DNA of 64,000 bases, taken from Allopusillimonas lactea (GTDB taxonomy: Bacteria > Pseudomonadota > Gammaproteobacteria > Burkholderiales > Burkholderiaceae_B). This document shows, piece by piece, positions 1 to 8,201 of this stretch. Each line of letters begins with the position of its first letter. Position 1 is the first letter of the stretch. The notes below the pieces were generated by a model, which saw nothing but the letters and a program-made list of their open reading frames with translations, made no database searches and was not told where the DNA came from. The stretch lies in NCBI RefSeq assembly GCF_021653995.1, contig NZ_JAJJOZ010000003.1, positions 372,001 through 436,000 of the forward strand. The letters run 5' to 3'. The position numbers were made by a program, and so were the translations under genes.

Positions 1-90
1 CAGATTCTGGGCACCCATGCGCCCGATGATGCCGTGGCCGCCGCAGTCATCCTGCAGCGATATTTCGATGCGTTGCCTCCTGCCGCCTGA
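1..90 (+). CDS. C-terminal fragment of an unidentified protein
   Basis: The first 29 codons read in frame 1 without interruption to a TGA at 88-90, with codon use typical of the window (GCC, CTG, ATC, GTG). The peptide ends in HAPDDAVAAVILQRYFDAL. The start lies beyond the left edge. I do not recognise the family from this short tail. It lies in the same direction as the acyltransferase that follows, about 155 bases downstream. The gap 91-245 shows no convincing gene. Confidence 0.5.
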   Translation, partial: QILGTHAPDDAVAAAVILQRYFDALPPAA

Positions 91-245
91 TCCACGCAGT
101 GATGGCGTAGTGCACAATAGCGAGTTGCGTCGCAGTGTGCGCTACCGCAAGGTGCCGCGCAGCGGGGCCGTGAACAATAGCATCATGCACAAAAACGTGT
201 TGCGCTCTACGCGACACGGCCACAACAATCATTAGGTATCAATCC

Positions 246-992
246 TTGGCTCTGCTGCTTTTTCCGCCGCGATTTCTGTTGGTGTCCGTCTGGATTGCGC
301 TGGGTCTGGTCAGCGTGATCGCCATCTTCCCGTTTATTGGCCCACGCGCGCGCGCCTGCATGAACTGGCGCTGGTCCCGCGTGCTTATGGCTTTGTGCGG
401 CGTGCGCACGCACATCAAGGGCGAGCCCCGGCTCGACGGCCCGGTGATGTGGGTGGCCAACCATGTGTCATGGGTCGATATCTTCGTGCTCAATTGTGTG
501 CGTCCGACAGCCTTTGTGGCCAAGAGCGAGATTCGAGCCTGGCCGATCATAGGCTGGCTGGTGGCTGGCGCTGGTACGGTGTTCATCGAACGCGGCAGGC
601 GTCATGCGGTGCGGGCCGTCAGCGAACAAATGGAGGCGCGCTTCAGGCATGGCGAGGCGGTTGGCTTGTTCCCCGAGGGCACGACATCGCCGGGCGACGA
701 TGTACGGCCGTTCCACTCCAGCCTTTTCGAGGCTGCACTGCACCTGGGCGTGGATATCCAGCCCGTGGCGCTGCGCTTCTTTCATCGTGGGAAGCGCAGC
801 GATTATTTCGCCTTTGTGGGCGAACAAAATTTGGTACAGAACCTATGGTATCTGCTGGGCACCACCGGCGCCTGTGTGGAGTTGGTGTTTCTACCGGTAT
901 TGCCCGGCGAACAATGCCGCGAAGATGGCCGCGCCCGCGTAGCCGCCCATGCGCACCGCGTAGTGCGCCATGCGGTGATTGCCCAGGCGTGA
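246..992 (+). CDS. lysophospholipid acyltransferase family protein (PlsC-like)
   Basis: A 248-residue membrane-associated 1-acyl-glycerol-3-phosphate acyltransferase-type enzyme, expected to move an acyl chain onto a lysolipid at the inner membrane. The family block I motif is NHVSWVD (H73-x4-D78) and block III is FPEGTTS (142-148). Residues 8-30 form a hydrophobic N-terminal segment. The start shown is TTG with AGG about 10 bases upstream; no ATG fits better. The family also contains OlsA, the acyltransferase for ornithine lipids, and the sequence alone does not separate PlsC from OlsA. It converges on apaH with 5 bases between the stops. Confidence 0.85.
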   Translation: MALLLFPPRFLLVSVWIALGLVSVIAIFPFIGPRARACMNWRWSRVLMALCGVRTHIKGEPRLDGPVMWVANHVSWVDIFVLNCVRPTAFVAKSEIRAWPIIGWLVAGAGTVFIERGRRHAVRAVSEQMEARFRHGEAVGLFPEGTTSPGDDVRPFHSSLFEAALHLGVDIQPVALRFFHRGKRSDYFAFVGEQNLVQNLWYLLGTTGACVELVFLPVLPGEQCREDGRARVAAHAHRVVRHAVIAQA

Positions 993-997
993 AAACG

Positions 998-1843
998 TCA
1001 GCCGTTGTCGCCGGGCCTGCGAGTTTGCGCGCAATGCACCTGTGCCAGGGCGCGATCGGCGATCCGCATAGCAGTAAGGTGGCGGCCCCAAATGCAGCCC
1101 GTATCCAGGCAGACCACATCGGGGCGCATCAGCAGGCCCAGCGTGGACCAGTGGCCGAACACCACCGTGTCGCCGCCTGAGGCGCGCCCGGGCAGGTCGA
1201 ACCACGGCATCAACCCTTCTGGCGCTTCGTCTGGTGGGCCTTTATGTGAGAAATCCAGCCGCCCGTCGGGGTGGCACATGCGTATGCGCGTCAGGATATT
1301 GATAATGGCGCGCAGGCGATCGCTGCCAGCGAGGCGGTCGTCCCACTGATCGGGTTTGTTGCCGTACATTTGCGCCAGGTTTGTGCGCCAGTCGGGTGCG
1401 CGCAGCGCGGCATGCACTTCGCTCGCCAAGGCCATGGTCTTGCGTACGTCCCATTGCGGGTGGATGCCCGCATGCACCAGCAAATGGCCGTGCTCGTAAT
1501 GTGCCACCGGACGATGGCGCAGCCAGTCGATCAGCTCGGTTGCGTCAGGGGCCTCTAGTACGCTGGCAACCGTATCGCCCTTTTTGACCTTGCCGATACC
1601 GGCGGCGACGGCAAGCAGGTGCAGGTCGTGATTGCCCAGCACCATGATTGCGCGTTCGCCCAAGGCCATGACGCGCCGCAATGCGCCGAGCGAGTCGGGG
1701 CCACGGTTGACAATATCGCCCGCAAACCAGAAACGTGCCTCTGGGCTGCCGGCGATCCGAGGGTCGTCGAACAGAGTATCCAACGGCGCACTGCAGCCTT
1801 GCAGGTCACCGACGATCCAAGTGTCTGGCACGGGCGGTGTCAT
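998..1843 (-). CDS. apaH: bis(5'-nucleosyl)-tetraphosphatase, symmetrical
   Basis: ApaH splits diadenosine tetraphosphate into two ADP in the cytoplasm and so limits the Ap4A alarmone and Np4 RNA caps. The 281-residue length matches the family (E. coli about 280). The metallophosphoesterase signature is complete: GDLQG (12-16), GDIVNRG (42-48) and GNHD (70-73). I chose the ATG at 1843 because it overlaps the lptG stop in an ATGA arrangement, which implies translational coupling; the frame stays open further upstream but that part reads as lptG in another frame. It is the last gene of the minus-strand run that starts at mpl. Confidence 0.93.
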   Translation of the reverse strand: MTPPVPDTWIVGDLQGCSAPLDTLFDDPRIAGSPEARFWFAGDIVNRGPDSLGALRRVMALGERAIMVLGNHDLHLLAVAAGIGKVKKGDTVASVLEAPDATELIDWLRHRPVAHYEHGHLLVHAGIHPQWDVRKTMALASEVHAALRAPDWRTNLAQMYGNKPDQWDDRLAGSDRLRAIINILTRIRMCHPDGRLDFSHKGPPDEAPEGLMPWFDLPGRASGGDTVVFGHWSTLGLLMRPDVVCLDTGCIWGRHLTAMRIADRALAQVHCAQTRRPGDNG

Positions 1844-3018
1844 GGGGAGGAGGGGCTCCAGGGGAATTCCGCGCGGCTGATGCGGCGCACGTGATGCTGG
1901 TTCTCCATGAGTGTGAGCGCCGTCAGGCTGATTGCGAGCGCGATCAGGCTGGGCAGCAGCGCTGTGACCCACGGCGCCCATTTGCTTAGCATGCCAACGT
2001 TTAGGGCAAGCTGGTTGAGCATGAAGAAACCAACCCCCAGCAGAATGCCGATGAATACCTTGCTGCCCACGCCGCCGCGCCGCGTTTGCATGAAGCCGAT
2101 GGGGGCGGCGATGGTGATCATGACCAGCAGCGTGAAGGGATACGCCATCTTGCGCCACAGCGCCACCACCTGCCGGTCGGTTTGCAGATGGTTGGCGTGC
2201 AGGTAGGAAATGTAGTCGGTGAGGTCGAGCAGTGACATGCGCTCGGGTGTAAGAATGCGTGCGATCAGACGCTCAGGTGTTAGTGTGGTGGGTAGCACTC
2301 GCTGAGGCAGCGATGTGACCCGCGTAATGGGCTCTGTGGGGCGCTTGCCGTCGTTCAGGGCGGAGACGGCGCTCGCGTCGATAGTGGTTTGCTTGACGTC
2401 GTGCAGTTCGAGTGTGCCCTTGCCAAACCGGCCGCTGGCCGCTTGCGAGAATGCGGCCAGGCGCTGCCCGGCCGCGAATTCGTACAGCGTGACGCCTTCT
2501 ACGCCGCCGGCTGCGCCCAGCCCCGCAATATTGATGATGCGTGTACCGCCGTCTTCGCTGGATTCTTTGAACCAATAGCCGCTGGCCAGCCTGCCACCGT
2601 CGCTGTCGCCCGTGATCGCCAGGCGCGTTTCGCTGGCCTTGATTTCAGCGGCGGGTGTGACGACCTCGGACAGGAAAAAGGCCATGACAACCAGTGGTAC
2701 GGTGACCAGCCACAGCATGCCCAGCAGCTTCATGCCGCTGACGCCCGAGACGCGCAGGATGACCAGTTCGTTGCGTTGTGCCAGCCCGGCCAGCGCCAGA
2801 ATGGCGCCGATCAACAAGCCGATGGGCAGCAGGTCGTACAGCCGAGTGGGCAACTCGAGTGCCTGGATGTAGAAAAGGTTGAGCAGCGAGATCTTGGTGC
2901 CCACGTCATCCAAAGCGTCGATCAGCGCAAAAAACGTGAACAGGCCCAGCAGTGCAACCAGCACGACGGCGCTGGAACGGTAGATTTCGCGGGCGAGATA
3001 ACGGCGGGCGGTACGCAT
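1840..3018 (-). CDS. lptG: LPS export ABC transporter permease LptG
   Basis: LptG is an inner-membrane permease of the LptB2FGC machine that extracts lipopolysaccharide and passes it to the periplasmic bridge. The 392-residue protein has the family plan: an N-terminal transmembrane helix (about 15-37), two more helices to about residue 120, a long periplasmic domain, and three C-terminal helices (about 280-385). The start MRTARRYLAREIYRS at 3018 is the usual family N terminus. It follows mtgA after 96 bases and overlaps apaH by 4. Its usual partner lptF is not adjacent, so the pair is split here. Confidence 0.9.
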   Translation of the reverse strand: MRTARRYLAREIYRSSAVVLVALLGLFTFFALIDALDDVGTKISLLNLFYIQALELPTRLYDLLPIGLLIGAILALAGLAQRNELVILRVSGVSGMKLLGMLWLVTVPLVVMAFFLSEVVTPAAEIKASETRLAITGDSDGGRLASGYWFKESSEDGGTRIINIAGLGAAGGVEGVTLYEFAAGQRLAAFSQAASGRFGKGTLELHDVKQTTIDASAVSALNDGKRPTEPITRVTSLPQRVLPTTLTPERLIARILTPERMSLLDLTDYISYLHANHLQTDRQVVALWRKMAYPFTLLVMITIAAPIGFMQTRRGGVGSKVFIGILLGVGFFMLNQLALNVGMLSKWAPWVTALLPSLIALAISLTALTLMENQHHVRRISRAEFPWSPSSP

Positions 3019-3114
3019 GGGGGTGATCAGGTTGCGGCAAAGTCGGGGCAGCCCCCGAAAGTGCAAGGTTACCATTGTTGCCCCGGGCCGGGACCACGCG
3101 GGACAGCGCCTGTG

Positions 3115-3834
3115 TCAGGGTATGTCTACCAGACGCATGCGGCGCTGGATGATGGCGGTGCGCCGGGCAAGATACGCGCTGCCGCGGTGGGTGTCGTAGT
3201 AGGCCGGGTTGGGCAGCATTGAGGCCAGCCGGGCGGCCTGAGCCGCCCCAAGGCGTGCGGCGGACGTCTTGTAATAATGTTCAGCCGCCGCCTGTGCGCC
3301 AAAGACGTTGCCACCCCATTGCGCCACGTTCAGGTACAGCTCGAGAATGCGCTTTTTGCTCATCACCAGTTCGATCATATAGGTCAGGATCAGCTCCTGG
3401 CCTTTGCGCAGATAGCTGCGCTCGCTGGACAGAAACATGTTCTTCGCAAGCTGCTGCGTAATGGTGGAACCGCCGCGCCGCTTGCTCTTGCCGAGGCTGG
3501 CCTGCCGGCGGTTGTACTCCCAGGCCTTGCGGATATTGTCCCATTCCACGCCGTCGTGATCCGTGAATTGCGCATCTTCAGACGCTATCACCGCTCGCTT
3601 GAGCTGGTCGCTGATCCGGTCGTAGGGCATCCATTCGTGGCGGATCGCGGCGTCGGGATTTTTGGCGCGCAGCTCAGTGAGTGTCTGGTTCATGAATGCG
3701 CTGCTCGAAGGGTTGCGCACGCTCAGCCACAACACCATCAGGAACAGGCCGAACTGGTACAGCAGCAGCGCCGCGAACGCCAGCAGCAGGGCCGCCAGCG
3801 CCACTTTGCCCTTGTTGATGCGACGCGCAGCCAT
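3115..3834 (-). CDS. mtgA: monofunctional biosynthetic peptidoglycan transglycosylase
   Basis: MtgA polymerises lipid II into glycan strands without a transpeptidase domain. The 239-residue protein has one N-terminal membrane anchor (about 11-38) and a GT51 domain. The catalytic glutamate lies in ASEDAQF (E86), followed by GGSTITQQLAKN (121-132) and the LELYLNVAQWG motif. The ATG at 3834 begins 5 bases after the aroE stop; longer readings run into aroE. It is co-directional with aroE and lptG in an envelope-related cluster. Confidence 0.93.
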   Translation of the reverse strand: MAARRINKGKVALAALLLAFAALLLYQFGLFLMVLWLSVRNPSSSAFMNQTLTELRAKNPDAAIRHEWMPYDRISDQLKRAVIASEDAQFTDHDGVEWDNIRKAWEYNRRQASLGKSKRRGGSTITQQLAKNMFLSSERSYLRKGQELILTYMIELVMSKKRILELYLNVAQWGGNVFGAQAAAEHYYKTSAARLGAAQAARLASMLPNPAYYDTHRGSAYLARRTAIIQRRMRLVDIP

Positions 3835-3839
3835 GCGCT

Positions 3840-4730
3840 TCAGGCGCCGCCAAGCTGGCTGCGCAGGGCGGCCAGGACGGGCGCTACATCGGGGGTGACG
3901 CCGTGCCAGATCGTGAAGCTGGCGGCCGCCTGGCCTACTAACATACCCAGCCCGTCCGCCGTGTGCGCTGCGCCGTCGGCGTTCGCTTGCACCATGAAGG
4001 GGGTGGGTTGTGCCCCGTAGACCATGTCGTAGGCCAGCGCGCCCGGCGCGTACAGGCCCGCGGGCAAGGCCGGCGCCTGGCCGGAGAGGCCAGTGGAGGT
4101 GGCATTGATCACTACATCCCATTGGGACTCGGCATCTTCCAGCCCGCCAGCGTCGAGCCGGGCCGCTTGGGCTGGCAGTTGACTGTTCAGATGAGCGAGC
4201 AGTTGATGCGCGCGTTCCGCATTTCGGTTGACGATGCGCAGCTGCGCACAGCCGGCTTGCAGCAGCGGCAGCACGACGCCGCGCGCGGCACCGCCGGCGC
4301 CCACCAGCAGGATGCGCCGCCCTTCTGGAGCGTGACCCAGGCGGATCAGGTCGTCGAGCAGCCCCACACCGTCAGTATTACAGCCGTATAGGACGCCCTC
4401 GCGCAGCCACAGCGTATTGACCGCGCCCGCGATGCGGGCGCGATCGCTGAGGTGGCCGGCCGCTAGCGCAAAGGCTTCTTCCTTGAAGGGGACAGTGACA
4501 TTGAGCCCGCCGCCATTCTGCTCGAAGAAGCCGCGCACGGTGTCGGCAAAGCCGTCCAGCGGGGCCAGGATACGTTCGTACGTCAGATGTATACCCGTCT
4601 GGCGGGCGAACTGTTCGTGGATGAAAGGCGAACGGCTGTGGGCAATCGGGTTGCCAATTACGCCGTAGCGAGCGGGGGCGTCCGCAGCAGTGGCTTGTAT
4701 GGCGGCGTTCGGAGTATACGTTGCGGTCAC
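3840..4730 (-). CDS. aroE: shikimate dehydrogenase
   Basis: AroE reduces 3-dehydroshikimate to shikimate with NADPH in aromatic amino-acid synthesis. The 296-residue product shows NPIAHSRSP (substrate serines), NVTVPFK with catalytic K83, NTDG with D120, the NADP-binding GAGGAARG (about 144-151) and NATSTGL. The start is a GTG at 4730, whose GTGA overlaps the stop of the upstream TonB-like gene; no ATG precedes the conserved core. The other shikimate enzyme in the window, aroQ, lies at 10.9 kb on the opposite strand. Confidence 0.93.
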   Translation of the reverse strand: MTATYTPNAAIQATAADAPARYGVIGNPIAHSRSPFIHEQFARQTGIHLTYERILAPLDGFADTVRGFFEQNGGGLNVTVPFKEEAFALAAGHLSDRARIAGAVNTLWLREGVLYGCNTDGVGLLDDLIRLGHAPEGRRILLVGAGGAARGVVLPLLQAGCAQLRIVNRNAERAHQLLAHLNSQLPAQAARLDAGGLEDAESQWDVVINATSTGLSGQAPALPAGLYAPGALAYDMVYGAQPTPFMVQANADGAAHTADGLGMLVGQAAASFTIWHGVTPDVAPVLAALRSQLGGA

Positions 4731-5620
4731 GGCGCGTCGGTTTCCAGTTGCTGATGGGTGAAATGCCAGGTACGGGTAATGGCAAGAATATCGGTTTCTC
4801 GGGCGATGGCGGGCGGCAGGGGGGCAAAAGGGGCGGCCAATTGCACGATGCGCAGCGCCGCCTGGTTCAACACTGCCTCGCTGGAGGGCTGGTTGATTTC
4901 GGCGTGCTCCAGGGAGCCGTCGCGCCGGATATGCACCGTAAGCTGCAGGCTGCCATAGACTTTGCCGCGCGCCTGCGGCGGGTAGTGCTGTGTGCCCAGC
5001 AGTTCGATTTTCTTGCGCCATGCCTCGACATATTCGGCGTACTCGGCGCGCTGCGCCGATGGCCCCGTGAAATGCCGGCGAGGTTGTTGATTGTAGCGGT
5101 CGATGCGCTCTTTGATGGCGCTGATCTGGGCGTTGAGCACCAGGCTTTCCTGCTCGCGCGTGTCTTCGCCCGGGTCGGTGGACTGCTCGAACAGATCGGG
5201 CTGTTTACGTTCCGGCAATACCTTCTGCGTGGCCACCAGCGCGGTGAACAGACGCTGTTGTTCAGCTTCGAGCTCAGCCTGACGTCGACGCAGCGCTTCG
5301 AGCACAATCTGGTCGGGCGACTGGGCGGCAGTGCGCGGCAAGGGGGATGACGCATAGACGTCTGCCTGCGATTCGCCGCCGCCGTCCAGCGCGTGCTGCG
5401 CGAGCACCTGGGGCTTGAGAGGCGTGGTATCCCCGCGAGTGTTCAGGAGGGTGACGGACAGCGAGCGTGGCGTCGGTGCGGGAGGCGCCTCGGGTGCGGC
5501 GAAACGCCAGGCCAGCAGCGCGCCATGTACGGCCAGCGAGAGTGCGATCCCGATCGCAAGGTAATCATTGCGCGCGACGCGAGCCCCGGGCAAGGACGCA
5601 AAGCGAAGGTTGGCAGCCAT
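4727..5620 (-). CDS. TonB C-terminal domain protein (energy transducer TonB family)
   Basis: A 297-residue protein with one N-terminal transmembrane helix (about 20-40), a short proline stretch (PEAPPAPTP), a charged region likely to form a coiled coil (about 105-180) and a C-terminal TonB-like beta domain (about 205-290, around YPPQARGKVYGSLQLTV and RRDGSLEHAEI). Family knowledge suggests a periplasm-spanning link between inner and outer membrane. No exbB/exbD is nearby and the long Pro/Lys spacer of true TonB is missing, so coupling to the proton motive force is not shown. It overlaps aroE by 4 bases. Confidence 0.8.
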   Translation of the reverse strand: MAANLRFASLPGARVARNDYLAIGIALSLAVHGALLAWRFAAPEAPPAPTPRSLSVTLLNTRGDTTPLKPQVLAQHALDGGGESQADVYASSPLPRTAAQSPDQIVLEALRRRQAELEAEQQRLFTALVATQKVLPERKQPDLFEQSTDPGEDTREQESLVLNAQISAIKERIDRYNQQPRRHFTGPSAQRAEYAEYVEAWRKKIELLGTQHYPPQARGKVYGSLQLTVHIRRDGSLEHAEINQPSSEAVLNQAALRIVQLAAPFAPLPPAIARETDILAITRTWHFTHQQLETDAP

Positions 5621-5641
5621 GGTCGCGCCCAGGTCGCGGCC

Positions 5642-7534
5642 TCAGGCCGGCAGAGGCAGGGTTTCGCGCAGCCGGCAATCCACGTCCAGCGCCAGCTCGT
5701 CAAAACCGAGAATATCCAGCACAACTGGCTGGCCGCGTTCGAGTAGGGGCAGCGCGGGCACGCGCACAACCATGGGCACGTCGTCCAACCGGACGAGGTC
5801 GTCGCGGATCACCGCGCCCTGGACTGTATGCATATTGTGCTGCTGCAGCCAGCGCAGGCACCAGTAGCGCTCGATGGCTGATTGGAAATCGCCCCACGCG
5901 GCGTATTGCGCATCGAAGGCGCCAATGATGGCGTACATGTCAGCGTCCTTGGGCTTGAACGGCGCCACCAGCCGGGCCGATACGCCATGCTGCGCGGTGG
6001 CGATGATCTGCTGCTGGTTGATCAGGTCGACATAGCGGCGCAGCGGCGAGGTGGCCCAGGCGTACTGTGGCACCCCAATGGCCTCGTGCGGCAGGGCGTG
6101 GGTGGACATGCGCACCCTGCCGGCCTGCTGGGACCGGTAGATGCCCGGCACGCCATGTTGCGCCAGCAGCCCGCCCCACAGGTTGTTGGTGAGGATCATG
6201 TATTCGGCCACTAGTCGGTCCAGCGGCGCATTGCGACGGCGCGGGATCAGCCGCACCGGCGTTTCCGGGTCGTCGTAGGGGCCGGTAAGCTCGAAGCTGT
6301 ATTCCACCCGCGTGTTGTTCTCGGGTTTGCCGCGTATTTGCTCGCGCTGCGCCAGCAGGTGCTTGGCAAAGCGCCACAGTGGCCGCAGCCAGTCGCCGTA
6401 CGGTAGTTCTGCGGTGGGGTCCTCCAGCGCGGCTTCGGTGACGAATTCATCCAGGTAGTTGTGGCGCAGGTTTTCGGCCACCTGTATGCATTCGATGCGG
6501 GTTTCGGATCCAAGAATTTCGCCTGTGGCCAGGTTGGCGTGCACATACAGCGAGACGGCGGGGCGCGGTACACCGGCATCGAGTGAGAACTGGTTGATGA
6601 TCTCTGCCGGCAGCATGGGTATTTTCAGGCCGGGAATATACACCGTGGACATGCGCGAACGCGCCAGCTTGTCGATCTCGTTGCCGCGCATCACGGCCAG
6701 TCCCGGTGCGGCGATGTGGATACCGATCCGGGCGTGGTCGTCGTCGAGCAGGGTGACTGACAATGCATCGTCCACCTCGATGGTGCTGCTGTCGTCCACC
6801 GAATACGCGACCACGTCGGCCATAGGCAGCTCGCCCTGCAATGGCACCGCATCGATGGCGGGCAGTTGCGTGCCCTTGGGGAAATGCGTGCGCATGAAGC
6901 GATGCAGGTGCAGCGCCAGCGGGTTGGGTAGCGCACCGCACGAGAGCAGCAGCCGCTCGGGTGTGGTTTGCAGTTGCTGCACGGCGGCGTCGAATGCCTT
7001 CCATTCGAGCGAGTTCTTGTCGGGTTTGGTGAGCAGGGTGTCGGCTACTGCTGCAATTTCATCCGGCAGTTGGCCGGCCACCAGCGCGTCGGCCCAGGCC
7101 TGCTGCTGCTCGGCCTGCTTGCGCTTCTTTTCGATGGCGGCCAGCGCGGCGGTCAGGATATCCGGTGGCGCCGGACGGTAGCGGCCCTTGCCGCGGCGGT
7201 GAAAATACGCGGGGGCGCTGTTCAACGCGAAAATCAGGGCTGCCCGCTCGACCGCGCTGGGCGGATGGCCGAAATACTCCTCGGCGAACTCGGACGCTTC
7301 GAACTCTTCCTGTGGCGTGCACTCCCACAGGAAGTCGATCTCGAAAGTGGCGGCCAGGGCCTGGGCCTGTTCCATGAGCGCGGCCGGCGCGGGCTGCTCG
7401 AAGTTGAACAGGACGTTGGCCTTTTTGATTTTGCTGCGCTTGCCCGTGGCGGATTCGACCTGTAGGGTCGAGTCGCTTTCGGAGAAGATTTTCTCTGCTT
7501 TGAAGGTGCCGCTGTCTTCGTAAAGAACGTACAT
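5642..7534 (-). CDS. RNB-domain exoribonuclease (RNase II family)
   Basis: A 630-residue protein of the RNase II/RNase R superfamily, expected to degrade RNA 3' to 5'. The RNB catalytic block is VDDSSTIEVDDALSV (about 246-260) with clustered metal-binding aspartates, followed by HIAAPG. The N-terminal half does not show a clear cold-shock domain and the C terminus has only a degenerate S1-like end. It is therefore the short beta-proteobacterial type rather than canonical RNase R (about 800 residues). It sits 21 bases upstream of the tonB-like gene and 39 downstream of the esterase. Confidence 0.88.
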   Translation of the reverse strand: MYVLYEDSGTFKAEKIFSESDSTLQVESATGKRSKIKKANVLFNFEQPAPAALMEQAQALAATFEIDFLWECTPQEEFEASEFAEEYFGHPPSAVERAALIFALNSAPAYFHRRGKGRYRPAPPDILTAALAAIEKKRKQAEQQQAWADALVAGQLPDEIAAVADTLLTKPDKNSLEWKAFDAAVQQLQTTPERLLLSCGALPNPLALHLHRFMRTHFPKGTQLPAIDAVPLQGELPMADVVAYSVDDSSTIEVDDALSVTLLDDDHARIGIHIAAPGLAVMRGNEIDKLARSRMSTVYIPGLKIPMLPAEIINQFSLDAGVPRPAVSLYVHANLATGEILGSETRIECIQVAENLRHNYLDEFVTEAALEDPTAELPYGDWLRPLWRFAKHLLAQREQIRGKPENNTRVEYSFELTGPYDDPETPVRLIPRRRNAPLDRLVAEYMILTNNLWGGLLAQHGVPGIYRSQQAGRVRMSTHALPHEAIGVPQYAWATSPLRRYVDLINQQQIIATAQHGVSARLVAPFKPKDADMYAIIGAFDAQYAAWGDFQSAIERYWCLRWLQQHNMHTVQGAVIRDDLVRLDDVPMVVRVPALPLLERGQPVVLDILGFDELALDVDCRLRETLPLPA

Positions 7535-7573
7535 GAAAGTTCCGGTGTGATGCGTCGGGTGCTGCAGGAGGGG

Positions 7574-8170
7574 TCAGGGATACGGGCGCAGGGCGAAGTC
7601 GAGTACTTCGGGCAGCCAGTGGCTGAAGTCCGACAAGCCGTGGTCGCCGCCTTCGATGATGTGGCCATGGCTGCCGGCGTACCAATCGGCCATTTCGCGC
7701 CAGTCTAGTACTTCGTCGCCTTTGGCGGCCAGCAGGTAATAAAGGCCAGGGTGCGCCGGACGCGTGAACGCCAGTTCCGCTAGTTCATCGACGTATTCGG
7801 GCAAGAATTCGAACGGTGCGCCGTCGTGGTACATGGTGTGCTTGCCGACTTGCGTGGCCAGATCGCGCGCCGCGTAAATGACGGGGTTGAGCAGGACGGC
7901 GCGGCATTTCCAGTGTTCGGCCAGGTGGCCGGCATAGTAGCCGCCCAGCGATGAGCCAATCACCACGAGGTCGGTGGCTGGTTCCATGCCGTGCTCGTCA
8001 CGCGCTTGTTCGATCAGCCGTTCGCACAGTGCCATGGCCTGCGCCGGGCTGGCGGGCAACTGCGGGCACAGCCACTGGCCGGCCAGGCCGCGTTCGCGCA
8101 TGGCCTGCGCCAGCAGCGTGGCCTTGGAAGACTGCGGCGATGAACGAAACCCGTGTAGATAGAGGATCAT
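7574..8170 (-). CDS. YqiA/YcfP-type alpha/beta-fold esterase (UPF0227)
   Basis: A 198-residue small hydrolase. The protein begins MILYLHGFRSSPQSSK, the oxyanion-region signature of this family, and has the nucleophile elbow GSSLGG (S74 in G-x-S-x-G). Likely acid and base residues lie in AAKGDEVLDW and GGDHGLSDF. E. coli YqiA acts on short-chain acyl esters; the natural substrate is unknown. Lies between mpl (31 bases upstream) and the RNB gene, a conserved neighbourhood. Confidence 0.85.
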   Translation of the reverse strand: MILYLHGFRSSPQSSKATLLAQAMRERGLAGQWLCPQLPASPAQAMALCERLIEQARDEHGMEPATDLVVIGSSLGGYYAGHLAEHWKCRAVLLNPVIYAARDLATQVGKHTMYHDGAPFEFLPEYVDELAELAFTRPAHPGLYYLLAAKGDEVLDWREMADWYAGSHGHIIEGGDHGLSDFSHWLPEVLDFALRPYP

Positions 8171-8201
8171 GATAAGCCTGGGAGGTGCATGCGGCGGCGC
8201 A

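Noticed and set aside
2389..3222. 277-codon plus-strand frame over lptG and the mtgA end
   Set aside because: Gln/Asp/His-rich antisense composition and no family match, against intact lptG on the other strand.
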